From the NCBI GenBank assembly GCA_949283695.1, contig CASDTX010000025.1:124001-188000 (forward strand): a stretch of 64,000 bases of DNA, read 5' to 3'. Numbering within the stretch: the first letter of the stretch is position 1; each line of letters starts with the position of its first letter. This DNA comes from an uncultured Eubacteriales bacterium (lineage in GTDB: Bacteria; Bacillota; Clostridia; Lachnospirales; Lachnospiraceae). The notes beneath the pieces are model-generated. The model had not been told where the DNA came from, searched no databases, and was given only the letters and a program-made list of their open reading frames with translations. Made by a program: the position numbers and the translations under genes. This document shows positions 32,930 through 41,827 of the stretch, piece after piece.

Positions 32930-33535
32930 ATGGAAAAAAGAAATGAAACGGTAATCAAGCTTGCACAGACAGCGCTGATGGCGGCGCTTTGTTTCGTATC
33001 ATTTACATTTCTGCAGATCAAAATACCGATGCCGGGAGGAGACGCGACTTCGATTCATATCGGAAACGCTTTCTGCGTGCTGGGTGCTTTGATCCTGGGC
33101 GGCTGGTACGGCGGTCTGGCAGGTGCGATCGGAATGGGGATCGCGGATATTTTGGATCCGATCTATATTACCGGAGCACCGAAAACATTTGTACTGAAGC
33201 TGTGCATCGGCTTGATTGTAGGCCTGGTGGCGCACCGGATTGGGAAGATCAATGAGAGCACGGATAAGAAATACATCTTGCGCTGGAGCGTGATCGCATC
33301 TGTGGCCGGACTCGGGTTTAATGTCATAGCGGATCCGCTGGTGGGCTATTTCTATAAGATGTATATTTTAGGACAGCCGCAGCAGATGGCGGAAGTACTT
33401 GCAAAATGGAGTACAGCAACGACATTTATCAATGCAGTAGTCTCTGTGGTTCTGGTAGGTGTTTTGTATAATGCGCTCCGGCCCGTTCTGCTGAAGATGG
33501 GAATGATTCGTCAGACGAAAGTAAAGACCGCTTAA
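32930..33535 (+). CDS. ECF transporter S component (substrate unknown)
   Basis: A 201-residue membrane protein with six predicted helices. The ATG at 32930 with aaagagg is preferred over 32900. The N-terminus (LAQTALMAALCFVSFT) carries the small-residue AxxxA-type helix that docks the ECF T subunit. IPMPGGDATSIHIGN and GLAGAIGMGIADILDP are typical S-component loops. No A, A' or T subunits are adjacent, so it is a group II S component sharing a common module. It probably imports a vitamin or related cofactor. The 140-bp leader can form short hairpins, but I could not assign a riboswitch. Confidence 0.85.
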   Translation: MEKRNETVIKLAQTALMAALCFVSFTFLQIKIPMPGGDATSIHIGNAFCVLGALILGGWYGGLAGAIGMGIADILDPIYITGAPKTFVLKLCIGLIVGLVAHRIGKINESTDKKYILRWSVIASVAGLGFNVIADPLVGYFYKMYILGQPQQMAEVLAKWSTATTFINAVVSVVLVGVLYNALRPVLLKMGMIRQTKVKTA

Positions 33536-33597
33536 CAGGCAGCAAGCCGGGCGGGGCATGTATTACGTGATGCCTGCAGAAGAAAAGAAGAAAGAAA

Positions 33598-33640
33598 AGT
33601 GAAAAAATCGTCCCGCGGATGGTTTTTTCACTTTTTTTTT
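33598..33640 (+). terminator. Terminator after the ECF S component
   Basis: agtgaaaaaa pairs with ttttttcact around a GC-containing loop, followed by nine T. Confidence 0.8.
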
Positions 33641-33702
33641 GGTATGATGGTTGAGGTGGTATAATAGCGTCATCGATGCTACGATGATTACGAAAGTGAG
33701 GG

Positions 33703-34271
33703 ATGAAAATGATTTGTATCAACTGCCATCGGGAAATTCCGGATGGTTCGAGTTATTGTCTGCACTGCACTGCGGAGCGAAGCAGCCGGCGCCAGGGGAT
33801 GCCTGGCAGACGGGAAGCGGGAGTCCGGAAACAGACAGTCAAAGTGCTCAGACACCGCCGGAGTACGGGACAGGATATCAGGGAAATCACCAGGAGGAAT
33901 CCCAACAGTATTACCGACAGAACTACCAGCAGAATTACCAGCAGAGCTATCAGCAGAATTATCAGGGAGATTACCCGCAGAAACCGGTCAGCTGGGTACC
34001 GTATCTGGTGCTTTCTATTATATTTACCGTCGGATCCATGGTGTGCTGCTGTCCGTTAAGCCTTGTGTTTGGGGGCGTGGCGATCGCTTATTCAGCTCAG
34101 ATTAAGCAGGCATCAGAGACGGGCGACGAAGAAAGAGCACGCAGAATGGCAAAAATGGCCTTGATCTGGCTGATCGCTGCCGGGGTAACGCTGGTGCTTT
34201 CTGTTATATTGAGTGCAATTCTCGGAACCGTGATGTTTGAAGAGATTTATGATGAAATGTACTATTATTGA
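33703..34271 (+). pseudogene. Zinc-ribbon DUF4190-like membrane protein, broken by a 5-bp duplication
   Basis: The first frame encodes a zinc-ribbon start (MICINCHREIPDGSSYCLHC) and then diverges. The other frame continues GAKQPAPGDAWQTG, a Gln/Tyr-rich segment of four QNYQ-type repeats (12-bp DNA units at ~33918-33965), two transmembrane helices and MAKMALIWLIAAG, and ends at 34271. The break coincides with tgcac-tgcac at ~33760. Deleting one 5-bp unit restores CLHCGAK, the normal CxxC...CxxCG ribbon. Corrected length is ~188 residues. The function of these zinc-ribbon membrane proteins is unknown. It overlaps no other gene if the downstream protein starts at 34288. Confidence 0.72.
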
Positions 34272-34287
34272 TAAAGGAACAAGCTAT

Positions 34288-34740
34288 TTGAAAAGATTTC
34301 TGCTCAGGCTTCATACAAGCCGGGGCGCGAGAGCTGCCTGTGCTGCTGTTGCTGCAGGGGCGGCATTGGCAGGCGCCGCATACTTATACGTTCATGATCC
34401 GCACAGTCACCCGCTGCCCTGCATCTATCTGATGCTGACAGGCTTCTACTGTCCGGGGTGCGGCGCGGGGAGAGCCAGCTACGCACTTTTGCATGGAAGA
34501 TTTGCTGAGGCGTTCTGCTATAATCCGCTGATGGTGATCTTTCTTCCACTGCTGCTTCTGTATATCGGCGCAAGGACGCTGGATTGGGTGATTACAGGAG
34601 AAGATCATGTGGATTATAAGATTAGCATTCGGTTTCTTGTGGCAGTTCTTGTGCTTGCGCTGATTTATGGTGTGCTGAGAAATATTCCGGTATTTCCGTT
34701 TACTTTGCTGGCCCCGGGAGGATTCGCACAGATATTATGA
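34288..34740 (+). CDS. DUF2752 membrane protein
   Basis: About 150 residues from a TTG start with aaagga upstream; an ATG at 34237 lies inside the preceding gene and is less likely. The DUF2752 signature CxYLMLTGFYCPGCGAGR plus YALLHGRFAEAFCYNPL is intact, with three to four hydrophobic helices. The CPGCG motif may bind metal. Its function is unknown. It often lies beside zinc-ribbon DUF4190 proteins, as here (17-bp gap), so the two may act together. Confidence 0.85.
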   Translation: MKRFLLRLHTSRGARAACAAVAAGAALAGAAYLYVHDPHSHPLPCIYLMLTGFYCPGCGAGRASYALLHGRFAEAFCYNPLMVIFLPLLLLYIGARTLDWVITGEDHVDYKISIRFLVAVLVLALIYGVLRNIPVFPFTLLAPGGFAQIL

Positions 34741-34789
34741 CGTTTTTTCCGGCAGGCGGAATAGATCATTACAAATGGAGGAGATTCAT

Positions 34790-35716
34790 ATGATTAACAA
34801 ATTAGTGGAAAAGATCAAAAAGACAGGAGCCCCTATCGTGGTAGGACTTGACCCTATGCTGAACTACATCCCTCAGCATGTACAGGAGAAAGCGTTCGCT
34901 GAGTTCGGTGAGACTCTCGAGGGAGCCGCAGAGGCGGTCTGGCAGTTTAATAAAGAGATTGTGGACAAGACATATGACCTGATCCCGGCTGTGAAGCCGC
35001 AGATTGCGATGTACGAGCAGTTCGGCATCCCGGGGCTGGAGGCGTTTAAGAAGACGGTAGATTACTGTAAGTCAAAGGATCTGGTTGTGATCGGAGATGT
35101 GAAAAGAGGAGATATCGGTTCCACATCAGCTGCTTATGCAGTGGGGCATCTTGGCAAAGTGAAAGTGGGCGGAAACACGTACGCGCCTTTTGATGAAGAT
35201 TTCGTAACAGTGAATCCATATCTCGGCTCGGACGGCGTGAAACCCTTTGTGGAAGTATGCAAAGAGGAGAAGAAAGGATTATTCATCCTTGTGAAAACAT
35301 CCAATCCGTCCAGCGGAGAATTCCAGGACAGACTGATCGACGGACGTCCGCTCTATGAGCTGGTAGGCGAGAAGGTTGCTGAATGGGGCGCAGACTGCAT
35401 GGGCGATGCGTATAGCTATATCGGTGCTGTTGTCGGTGCAACATATCCGGAGATGGGGAAAGTCCTCAGAAAGATCATGCCAAAATCCTATATCCTCGTT
35501 CCGGGATACGGGGCACAGGGCGGACAGGGCAAAGACCTGGTACATTTCTTTAACGAAGACGGCCTGGGTGCAATCGTGAATTCATCCCGTGGAATTATCG
35601 CAGCTTATAAACAGGAAGCATACGCAGAATTCGGCCCGGAAAACTTCGGGGACGCATCGAGGGCGGCTGTAGAGGCGATGATCGCAGATATAGGAGGAGC
35701 ACTGGAGAATCGTTGA
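34790..35716 (+). CDS. pyrF: Orotidine 5'-phosphate decarboxylase
   Basis: The preferred ATG at 34790 (ggagga upstream) gives 308 residues, the length of the longer type-2 PyrF family. The active-site lysine motif is VIGDVKRGDIGSTS, with VNPYLGSDG, VPGYGAQGG and VNSSRGI as phosphate-binding elements. It converts OMP to UMP, the last step of de novo pyrimidine synthesis. It heads a pyrF-pyrK-pyrD group, with pyrE a little further on. Cytoplasmic. Confidence 0.96.
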   Translation: MINKLVEKIKKTGAPIVVGLDPMLNYIPQHVQEKAFAEFGETLEGAAEAVWQFNKEIVDKTYDLIPAVKPQIAMYEQFGIPGLEAFKKTVDYCKSKDLVVIGDVKRGDIGSTSAAYAVGHLGKVKVGGNTYAPFDEDFVTVNPYLGSDGVKPFVEVCKEEKKGLFILVKTSNPSSGEFQDRLIDGRPLYELVGEKVAEWGADCMGDAYSYIGAVVGATYPEMGKVLRKIMPKSYILVPGYGAQGGQGKDLVHFFNEDGLGAIVNSSRGIIAAYKQEAYAEFGPENFGDASRAAVEAMIADIGGALENR

Positions 35717-35737
35717 GATTGTGAAAAATGTGTGAAT

Positions 35738-35754
35738 GGTGCCTGTCACCTTTG
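35738..35754. repeat. GTGACAGGCACC repeat, single copy
   Basis: ggtgcctgtcacctttg is, on the other strand, caaaggtgacaggcacc. The same core GTGACAGGCACC occurs at 54695-54706 as part of a perfect palindrome. It lies in the pyrF-pyrK gap. Confidence 0.5.
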
Positions 35755-35789
35755 AGTCAAATTGTCAGAATATTGTATGAGGAGTATTT

Positions 35790-36572
35790 ATGGCTGGTAA
35801 GAAGGAATATGCGGTGGTCCTTTCTCAGGAGAGGATTGCTGAGGATATTTATAGTTTGTGGATGAGTACGGAGGCGGCTGCGGACGCGGCCCCGGGCCAG
35901 TTTATTTCGATGTATACGAATGATGGAAGTAAGCTTCTTCCCCGACCGATCAGTATCTGTGAGATTGACCGGGAGCAGGGGCGTCTGCGTGTGGTGTACC
36001 GTGTGACGGGAAGCAACACGGGCACGGAGCAGTTCTCCCGGCTGAAGGCGGGGGATACAGTTCCGGTGATCGGTCCGCTTGGAAATGGATTTCCGGTCGG
36101 GAAAGCGGAAGGGAAACGTGTTTTTCTAATGGGCGGCGGCATCGGTGTTCCGCCGATTCTGGAGCTGGCGAAGCAGATGAACTGTGAGAAGAAGCAGATT
36201 GTCGTTGGATACAGGGATGGTGAGACGTTTCTGCGGGAGGAGTTTGAGCAGAACGGGGAAGTGTTTATTTCCACAGAGGACGGCAGTGTGGGGACGAAGG
36301 GGAATGTGATGGATGTGATCCGGGAACATGGTCTGAAGGCGGATGTTATTTATGCCTGCGGTCCGACACCGATGCTCCGCGCGATCAAGAGTTATGCGGA
36401 GGAAAATGGCATCGAATGTTATATTTCCCTGGAAGAGCGGATGGCCTGCGGCATCGGTGCCTGTCTTGCCTGTGTCTGCCGGACGAAGGAGAAAGATCAT
36501 CACAGCAACGTGAATAATAAGCGGATCTGCAAGGATGGTCCGGTATTCTTATCTACGGAGGTGGAGATCTGA
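35790..36572 (+). CDS. pyrK: Dihydroorotate dehydrogenase electron transfer subunit
   Basis: A 260-residue FAD/[2Fe-2S] protein. The FAD-binding motif is RPISICEI, the NAD-binding region is VFLMGGGIGVPPILELA, and the cluster cysteines are in MACGIGACLACVC and RICKDGPVF. It transfers electrons from the PyrD FMN to NAD+ in the heterotetrameric type 1B enzyme. The stop TGA overlaps the pyrD ATG by one base, giving tight coupling. Confidence 0.96.
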   Translation: MAGKKEYAVVLSQERIAEDIYSLWMSTEAAADAAPGQFISMYTNDGSKLLPRPISICEIDREQGRLRVVYRVTGSNTGTEQFSRLKAGDTVPVIGPLGNGFPVGKAEGKRVFLMGGGIGVPPILELAKQMNCEKKQIVVGYRDGETFLREEFEQNGEVFISTEDGSVGTKGNVMDVIREHGLKADVIYACGPTPMLRAIKSYAEENGIECYISLEERMACGIGACLACVCRTKEKDHHSNVNNKRICKDGPVFLSTEVEI

Positions 36573-37474
36573 TGGATATGAGAGTCAATATTGCAGGTGT
36601 GGAGTGGAAGAATCCGGTTACGGTGGCGTCCGGCACCTTTGGTTCGGGGGCAGAGTTCGCGGATTACGTTGATCTGAACCGGCTTGGCGCGGTGACTACG
36701 AAAGGCGTGGCGAATATTCCCTGGGCGGGGAATCCCACTCCGAGGGTAGCGGAGACATACGGCGGTATGATGAATGCTGTCGGACTGCAGAATCCGGGAA
36801 TTGATGTGTTCTGTGAGAGGGATATTCCGTTTCTCAGACAGTATGACACCAGAATCATTGTTAATGTATGTGGGAAATCTACGGAAGACTACTGCGAGGT
36901 TGTTGAGCGCCTGGCAGGCGAAGACGTGGATATGCTGGAGATCAATATTTCCTGCCCGAACGTTAAAGAAGGCGGGATTGCATTCGGCCAGAATCCGAAG
37001 GCAGCTGAGGATATTACGAAAGCGGTGAAGCGTTATGCCAGGCAGCCTGTGATCATGAAACTGAGCCCGAACGTAACCAGCATCGCGGAAATGGCAAAGG
37101 CTGTCGAAGCGGGCGGCGCGGACGCCATATCCCTGATCAATACGATTACCGGGATGAAGATTGATATTCACAGGAAGTCTTTTGTTCTGGCGAACAGAAC
37201 GGGCGGCGTGTCCGGACCTGCGATCCATCCGATCGCGGTGCGTATGGTATATGAGGCGGCAAATGCGGTGAACGTTCCGGTGATCGGAATGGGCGGAATC
37301 GCTTCGGCGGAGGATGCCATTGAGATGATTCTGGCAGGTGCAAGTGCTGTGTCAGTGGGAACGGCGAATTTCCACGATCCGGCTGTGACAATGAAGATCG
37401 TGGACGGAATCGAAAGCTATATGAAAGCCCAGGGATTCAAGACTGTTGCAGAGATGGTTGGAATTGTAAAGTAA
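36572..37474 (+). CDS. pyrD: Dihydroorotate dehydrogenase catalytic subunit (type 1B)
   Basis: A 300-residue TIM-barrel flavoprotein. The catalytic Cys is in NISCPNVKEGG as in class 1B enzymes. TVASGTFGSGAEFAD and VIGMGGIASAEDAIEM bind FMN and phosphate. It oxidises dihydroorotate to orotate with PyrK passing electrons to NAD+. An ATG six bases downstream is an alternative start. Confidence 0.96.
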   Translation: MDMRVNIAGVEWKNPVTVASGTFGSGAEFADYVDLNRLGAVTTKGVANIPWAGNPTPRVAETYGGMMNAVGLQNPGIDVFCERDIPFLRQYDTRIIVNVCGKSTEDYCEVVERLAGEDVDMLEINISCPNVKEGGIAFGQNPKAAEDITKAVKRYARQPVIMKLSPNVTSIAEMAKAVEAGGADAISLINTITGMKIDIHRKSFVLANRTGGVSGPAIHPIAVRMVYEAANAVNVPVIGMGGIASAEDAIEMILAGASAVSVGTANFHDPAVTMKIVDGIESYMKAQGFKTVAEMVGIVK

Positions 37475-37816
37475 AGATGGAGAATCAGCAGAAGAACTGA
37501 CTGGGATCACGTACAGGCAGAGAAGGAGCGGCAGAAAATGTACGGCAGCAGTTCAGTCATCAGGGATGGAGCGGGATGAGTTATGTTTGCATAAGAATCA
37601 GCCCGCTCCATTCCTGATGAACAGAAACGTACTGGTGTAATATACGCTCCTTTTTTGGACGTTACAGTTCACAATACCGGAAACTTATGTTAAAATTGAG
37701 GGGACTTCGAAAGTGAAATTCGGAACAGCCTGCCGTCCCCCGCGGCCCGGCCGACGGGGCAGCCATGCGGGATACAGGCTCAGAGACAGATTGATTCATA
37801 CAGGAGGATTACACAT
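37475..37816. promoter_or_regulatory. pyrD-pyrE intergenic region with hairpin and promoter
   Basis: A long stem at 37558-37619 (catcagggatggagcggg paired with cccgctccattcctgatg, one G-U pair) has no T-run directly after it. A promoter follows: TTCACA at 37668-37673, 17 bases, TAAAAT at 37691-37696. A GC-rich segment (about 37731-37765) precedes the pyrE ribosome binding site caggagga. pyrE therefore appears to have its own promoter. No PyrR-binding attenuator could be recognised. Confidence 0.6.
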
Positions 37817-38503
37817 ATGGAAAGTTATAAGAAAGAATTCATTGAGTTTATGGTAGACAGCGACGTGCTGAAATTTGGAGATTTTACATTGAAGAGTGGA
37901 AGAAAATCTCCGTTTTTTATGAATGCAGGTGCTTATGTGACAGGAAGTCAGCTGAAGAAGCTGGGCGAGTACTATGCGAGGGCGATTCATGACAAGTATG
38001 GGGATGATTTTGACGTGCTGTTCGGGCCGGCGTACAAGGGCATTCCGCTGGGGGTTGTAACAGCCATTGCATACAGTGAGCTGTACGGGAAAGAAGTGCG
38101 TTACTGTTCAGACCGCAAGGAGGAGAAAGATCACGGCGCAGATAAGGGCAGCTTCCTGGGCAGCCGGCTTCAGGACGGAGATCGTGTGATTATGATTGAA
38201 GATGTGACCACATCGGGCAAATCAATGGAAGAGACTGTCCCGAAGGTAAGAGGTGCGGCTGACGTGACGATCGTTGGCCTGATGGTATCTCTGGACCGTA
38301 TGGAAGTGGGCAAAGGCGGCGAAAAGTGCGCCCTGGACGAGATCAAAGATCTCTACGGATTTGAGACGGCAGCAATTGTCACCATGGCGGAAGTGGTTGA
38401 ATGTCTGTACAATCAGGAATATAACGGCAAAGTTATCATAGATGACACATTAAAGGCAGCGATTGACGCATACTATGAAACATATGGGGCGAAATTGAAA
38501 TAA
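37817..38503 (+). CDS. pyrE: Orotate phosphoribosyltransferase
   Basis: A 228-residue PRTase. The PRPP-binding motif is VIMIEDVTTSGKSMEE, and substrate loops are SGRKSPFFMNAG and FGPAYKGIPLG. It joins orotate to PRPP giving OMP, the substrate of PyrF. Cytoplasmic, usually a homodimer. It is separated from pyrD by 342 bp with its own promoter. Confidence 0.96.
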   Translation: MESYKKEFIEFMVDSDVLKFGDFTLKSGRKSPFFMNAGAYVTGSQLKKLGEYYARAIHDKYGDDFDVLFGPAYKGIPLGVVTAIAYSELYGKEVRYCSDRKEEKDHGADKGSFLGSRLQDGDRVIMIEDVTTSGKSMEETVPKVRGAADVTIVGLMVSLDRMEVGKGGEKCALDEIKDLYGFETAAIVTMAEVVECLYNQEYNGKVIIDDTLKAAIDAYYETYGAKLK

Positions 38504-38521
38504 AAGGAGGCGCATCTGAAT

Positions 38522-38671
38522 ATGGAAAAGGCATATCTTACAATGAAGAACAGCGGCGCAGGAAGTATTGCGATCGGGATCATCATACTGGTCGTGGGAG
38601 TCACGGCGGGGATTCTTTCCATTGTGAACGGTGCGAGCCTGTTAAAGCATAAGCGGGAGATTACATTTTAG
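38522..38671 (+). CDS. Small single-helix membrane protein (49 residues)
   Basis: ATG at 38522 with aaaaggaggc upstream. The product starts MEKAYLTMKNSGAGSIAIG, has one hydrophobic helix (IIILVVGVTAGILSIV) and ends in a basic tail LLKHKREITF. It lies 18 bp after pyrE and is probably co-transcribed. I do not recognise the family. The strong ribosome binding site and clean membrane helix support a real gene. Confidence 0.7.
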   Translation: MEKAYLTMKNSGAGSIAIGIIILVVGVTAGILSIVNGASLLKHKREITF

Positions 38672-38792
38672 GGGTTGCAGAGAAAGCGGACGCAGCATCT
38701 GCGGCCGGAGCAGGGGACAGACCAAGGGCGGTCAGTCCCTTTTTGCGACGGCGGCGAACCAAAGTCCGGCCATCCTTTGAAGGAGCGATTTT

Positions 38793-39269
38793 TTGAGCGT
38801 TAAGAAGACGAAACTACTCAGGGCTTTTGGCAAGGTCCTGTTCTTATTATATGTGGTATTCCTGATCTACTTCCTCTTCCTGGCAGAGTGGTATGGAAGG
38901 ACTGAGGTCTCGGAGGAATATCGGTACAATCTGGAACTGTTCCGGGAGATTAAACGGTTCATTGTATACAGAGAGCAGCTTGGCGCATTCGCAGTATTTG
39001 CCAATCTGTGCGGCAACATTCTGATCTTTGTACCTTATGGATTTTTCATCTCCATGGCCAGCAGGTCAAGGGGATTTTTCAAAACTTTGATCAGCAGCAT
39101 GGGCTTGAGCCTGTGCGTGGAGATTGTCCAGCTTTTTACGAGAGTGGGGAGTTTTGACGTGGATGATATCCTGCTGAACACGGTAGGAGGAGTGCTTGGA
39201 TATATCATATTTGCATTGTGCAATGGGATAAGGAGAAGATATTATGAACGGAAGCGGGAGAAACGCTGA
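38793..39269 (+). CDS. VanZ-family membrane protein
   Basis: 158 residues from a TTG start with aaggag upstream. The VanZ-like pattern is present: ANLCGNILIFVPYGFFI, SLCVEIVQLFTRVGSFDVDD and ILLNTVGGVLGY, with four membrane helices. VanZ in Tn1546 gives low-level teicoplanin resistance, but most chromosomal homologues have no known role. It overlaps the next gene by 26 bp. Confidence 0.9.
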   Translation: MSVKKTKLLRAFGKVLFLLYVVFLIYFLFLAEWYGRTEVSEEYRYNLELFREIKRFIVYREQLGAFAVFANLCGNILIFVPYGFFISMASRSRGFFKTLISSMGLSLCVEIVQLFTRVGSFDVDDILLNTVGGVLGYIIFALCNGIRRRYYERKREKR

Positions 39270-39615
39270 GCAAAGGCAGAGAGAAAGGGAGCGGAAAAAG
39301 CGGGGAGCAAGGAAATACGGGCAGGCGAAATATAAGCACTCGCGCATGGGGATCTTGTCCTGCTGGTGTGCCGCGGGAGCGTTTCTGATCCTGGCGGCGG
39401 GCGTTTTATGCGCATTTATTACCCGCGGAGAAGCGCCCGGAATTGTCGGAGGAGTCGCGGTTATCTCACTGGTGCTTGCAGTCTTTGGGATCAGAGCGGC
39501 GATCCGGGGATTTCATGAGCGGGAGAAGAATTACCTGACATGCAAGATCGGGCTGCCGGTGAACACGGTGGTGCTGATTCTGTTTTTTGCCGTATATATA
39601 GGAGGTCTGAGATAA
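39244..39615 (+). CDS. DUF6142-like small membrane protein
   Basis: 123 residues. The highly charged basic N-terminus (QRQRERERKKRGARK) is followed by SRMGILSCWCAAGAFLILA and two more hydrophobic helices. It resembles the Lachnospiraceae family DUF6142, from memory. It overlaps VanZ by 26 bp at its start and the peptidase by one base at its end (TAATG), so all three are translationally coupled. Confidence 0.75.
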   Translation: MNGSGRNAEQRQRERERKKRGARKYGQAKYKHSRMGILSCWCAAGAFLILAAGVLCAFITRGEAPGIVGGVAVISLVLAVFGIRAAIRGFHEREKNYLTCKIGLPVNTVVLILFFAVYIGGLR

Positions 39616-41732
39616 TGAAGATCACAGAAATACAGAAAGAAAGAAACCGTCAGTACGAGGAGCGGCATGCTCTTGCAGTGGAGCGCCTGAAAGGGATTGT
39701 GGCTGAGGAGACAGCAGGAGAGAGATATGTGCCCTATTTTCAGGATGTTTCGATCTTCCTTCTGGAGCTTGAGAATGTCAGAAGGATGATCGAGAGCGGG
39801 GAGTGGGAGCGATTCAGTCTGGAGGAGATGCAGAGCTTAAACCAGATTCTGTACAGTGATGTGACAGAAGAAAAGTATGGGACAAGCTATGCAAACCCGG
39901 CATATGCCTGCGCCAATTTCGGATTAGACATGGGGCGTATGTTAAGCCTTCTCTATGCAGAAATGCGGTCAGGGATTCCCTTCGCTTTTGAAGACCGGGC
40001 GGACTATCTGACCATATTGTACGAGCTGTTTATAGAAATTTATAATTGCTTTGAAAATGCGGAGGACCAGAGTGATCAAGACGAGGACGGTCAGTGGGAC
40101 GGAGGCCCGCGGATCGCAGAAATCAGAAGTATTTTCTATTGGTACGCCAGTGACTATTGCGATGTGTTCCTGGCGGACCGCATCATGGAGCAGATGGATC
40201 CATCGTATTCCTTCGCGGCTGATATCATTGAGAATGCAGATCTTGACGATGACAAATATCTGTATCGCTTCGGGGAGTATATTACAGAAAATGAGCTGGG
40301 CACAGCCAGATATCTGCGGACACTTCCGGAAGAAACGCTGCAGAAGATGGCAGATGTGTATACAGAAGGATATCGGATCGGCTTCGTGAATACCGGGAAA
40401 GATTTGTCGAAGAAATCGGTTGTCAATATCCGTTATACGCTGGGATTCGAGAAAGTGGTCCGCATCGCCATCGAGAACTTCCGCAGGATGGGGCTGAAAC
40501 CAGTGATTTACCGGGCGGCCTCAGGTGTCATCACCAAGAGAGAGCATCATAAGATCGGATATTGCGGCGCTGTCGCGAACTGGCAGTATGAATATGACCA
40601 CAGACAGGATCAGGCGCTGTTCATGAACAAGCGTTACATTGAGCGCAGGCTGGAAGTGATGCGCACGGTGTATGAGAAGAAGAAAGCACTGGCCGCGCAG
40701 GTCGCAGGGCCGGCTGTGATCGAGACCTTTGGAGAGAAGCCCTTTTCACCGAAAACCGTCAAAGAAGCCCCGGCCTACAGCGAAGAACAGCGGAAGCTGG
40801 CGCTCGAGTATGACAGCCGTTCCGGACAGATTACCAACGAGTATATCAAAGGCGAGGAGCGAAGCTTTACAATCATAGCCTATCCCGTGCCGGAGATCGG
40901 GGCGGACTATCCGGAGATTTTCAATGAGGTAATCCGCATCAATACCCTGGACGCCAAACTCTATGAAAAGGTGCAGCAGACGATGATCGACGCGCTGGAC
41001 GAAGGAGAGTATGTGCATGTAACCGGAAAGGGCGGCAACCGGACGGATATCAGGATCCGGCTCCATGCGCTGGCGGATCCAGGGAAGGAGACGAAGTTCG
41101 AGAACTGTGTGGCAGATGTGAATATCCCGGTGGGAGAAGTGTTCACCTCGCCGGTGCTGGAAGGAACGCAGGGAGTGCTTCACGTAAGCCGTGTGTATCT
41201 GGAAGGGCTGCAGTATCAAGATCTGGAACTGAAGTTTGAGGACGGCATGATCACGGATTACCGGTGCGGGAACTTCGGGGATGAGGAAGAGGGACGAAGA
41301 TATATTTATGACAATGTACTGAAGAATCATGCGTCTCTTCCCCTGGGCGAATTCGCCATAGGCACGAATACAACGGCTTATGTGACGGCGAAAAAGTATG
41401 GGATCGAAGAGAAAATGCCTATCCTGATCGCTGAGAAAACAGGGCCTCACTTTGCAGTAGGTGATACCTGTTACTCCTGGAGTGAAGAGATCCGGGTATA
41501 CAATCCCAACGGCAAGGAGATCGTAGCAAAAGATAATTCGGTATCGCGGAACCGGAAGACAGATGTGTCAAAAGCCTATTTCCACTGCCATACAGATATA
41601 ACCATACCTTATGAAGAGTTAGAAGAAATAAGTGTAGTGACAAAAGAAGGGAAACACATTATACTAATAAAAGACGGAAGATTCGTACTTCCGGGGACAG
41701 AAGTCCTGAATGAGCCGCTGGATGAGTTATAA
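39615..41732 (+). CDS. M29-family aminopeptidase with long N-terminal extension
   Basis: 706 residues from ATG 39615 with aggaggt upstream. The C-terminal half is a thermophilic-type (M29/AmpS) metalloaminopeptidase. Ligands and catalytic residues read E508 in PVGEVFTSP, E579 in LGEFAIGTN, H612 in TGPHFAVGD, and H659/D661 in HCHTDIT. The spacing resembles AmpS enzymes, where the first Glu lies near residue 250. About 250 additional N-terminal residues, acidic and helical (EDQSDQDEDGQWDGG), have no domain I know. It probably trims peptides in the cytoplasm. It is coupled to the DUF6142 gene. Confidence 0.85.
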   Translation: MKITEIQKERNRQYEERHALAVERLKGIVAEETAGERYVPYFQDVSIFLLELENVRRMIESGEWERFSLEEMQSLNQILYSDVTEEKYGTSYANPAYACANFGLDMGRMLSLLYAEMRSGIPFAFEDRADYLTILYELFIEIYNCFENAEDQSDQDEDGQWDGGPRIAEIRSIFYWYASDYCDVFLADRIMEQMDPSYSFAADIIENADLDDDKYLYRFGEYITENELGTARYLRTLPEETLQKMADVYTEGYRIGFVNTGKDLSKKSVVNIRYTLGFEKVVRIAIENFRRMGLKPVIYRAASGVITKREHHKIGYCGAVANWQYEYDHRQDQALFMNKRYIERRLEVMRTVYEKKKALAAQVAGPAVIETFGEKPFSPKTVKEAPAYSEEQRKLALEYDSRSGQITNEYIKGEERSFTIIAYPVPEIGADYPEIFNEVIRINTLDAKLYEKVQQTMIDALDEGEYVHVTGKGGNRTDIRIRLHALADPGKETKFENCVADVNIPVGEVFTSPVLEGTQGVLHVSRVYLEGLQYQDLELKFEDGMITDYRCGNFGDEEEGRRYIYDNVLKNHASLPLGEFAIGTNTTAYVTAKKYGIEEKMPILIAEKTGPHFAVGDTCYSWSEEIRVYNPNGKEIVAKDNSVSRNRKTDVSKAYFHCHTDITIPYEELEEISVVTKEGKHIILIKDGRFVLPGTEVLNEPLDEL

Positions 41733-41827
41733 ACTGCAGGAATAAATGAGCTTCTGAATATCGGGGCGGACAGACGCAAAAGGCGGACAGAGAACTCGAT
41801 GAGTCTTGAACTTAAGGAGGAAATGAA

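Noticed and set aside
33918-33965. Regular 12-bp repeats that could suggest a CRISPR-like array
   Set aside because: They are tandem codons for a QNYQ linker in a coding sequence, with no spacers. No CRISPR array was found in the window.
41733-41827. Purine riboswitch before purE
   Set aside because: The gap is only 95 bp and lacks the conserved three-way junction sequences.
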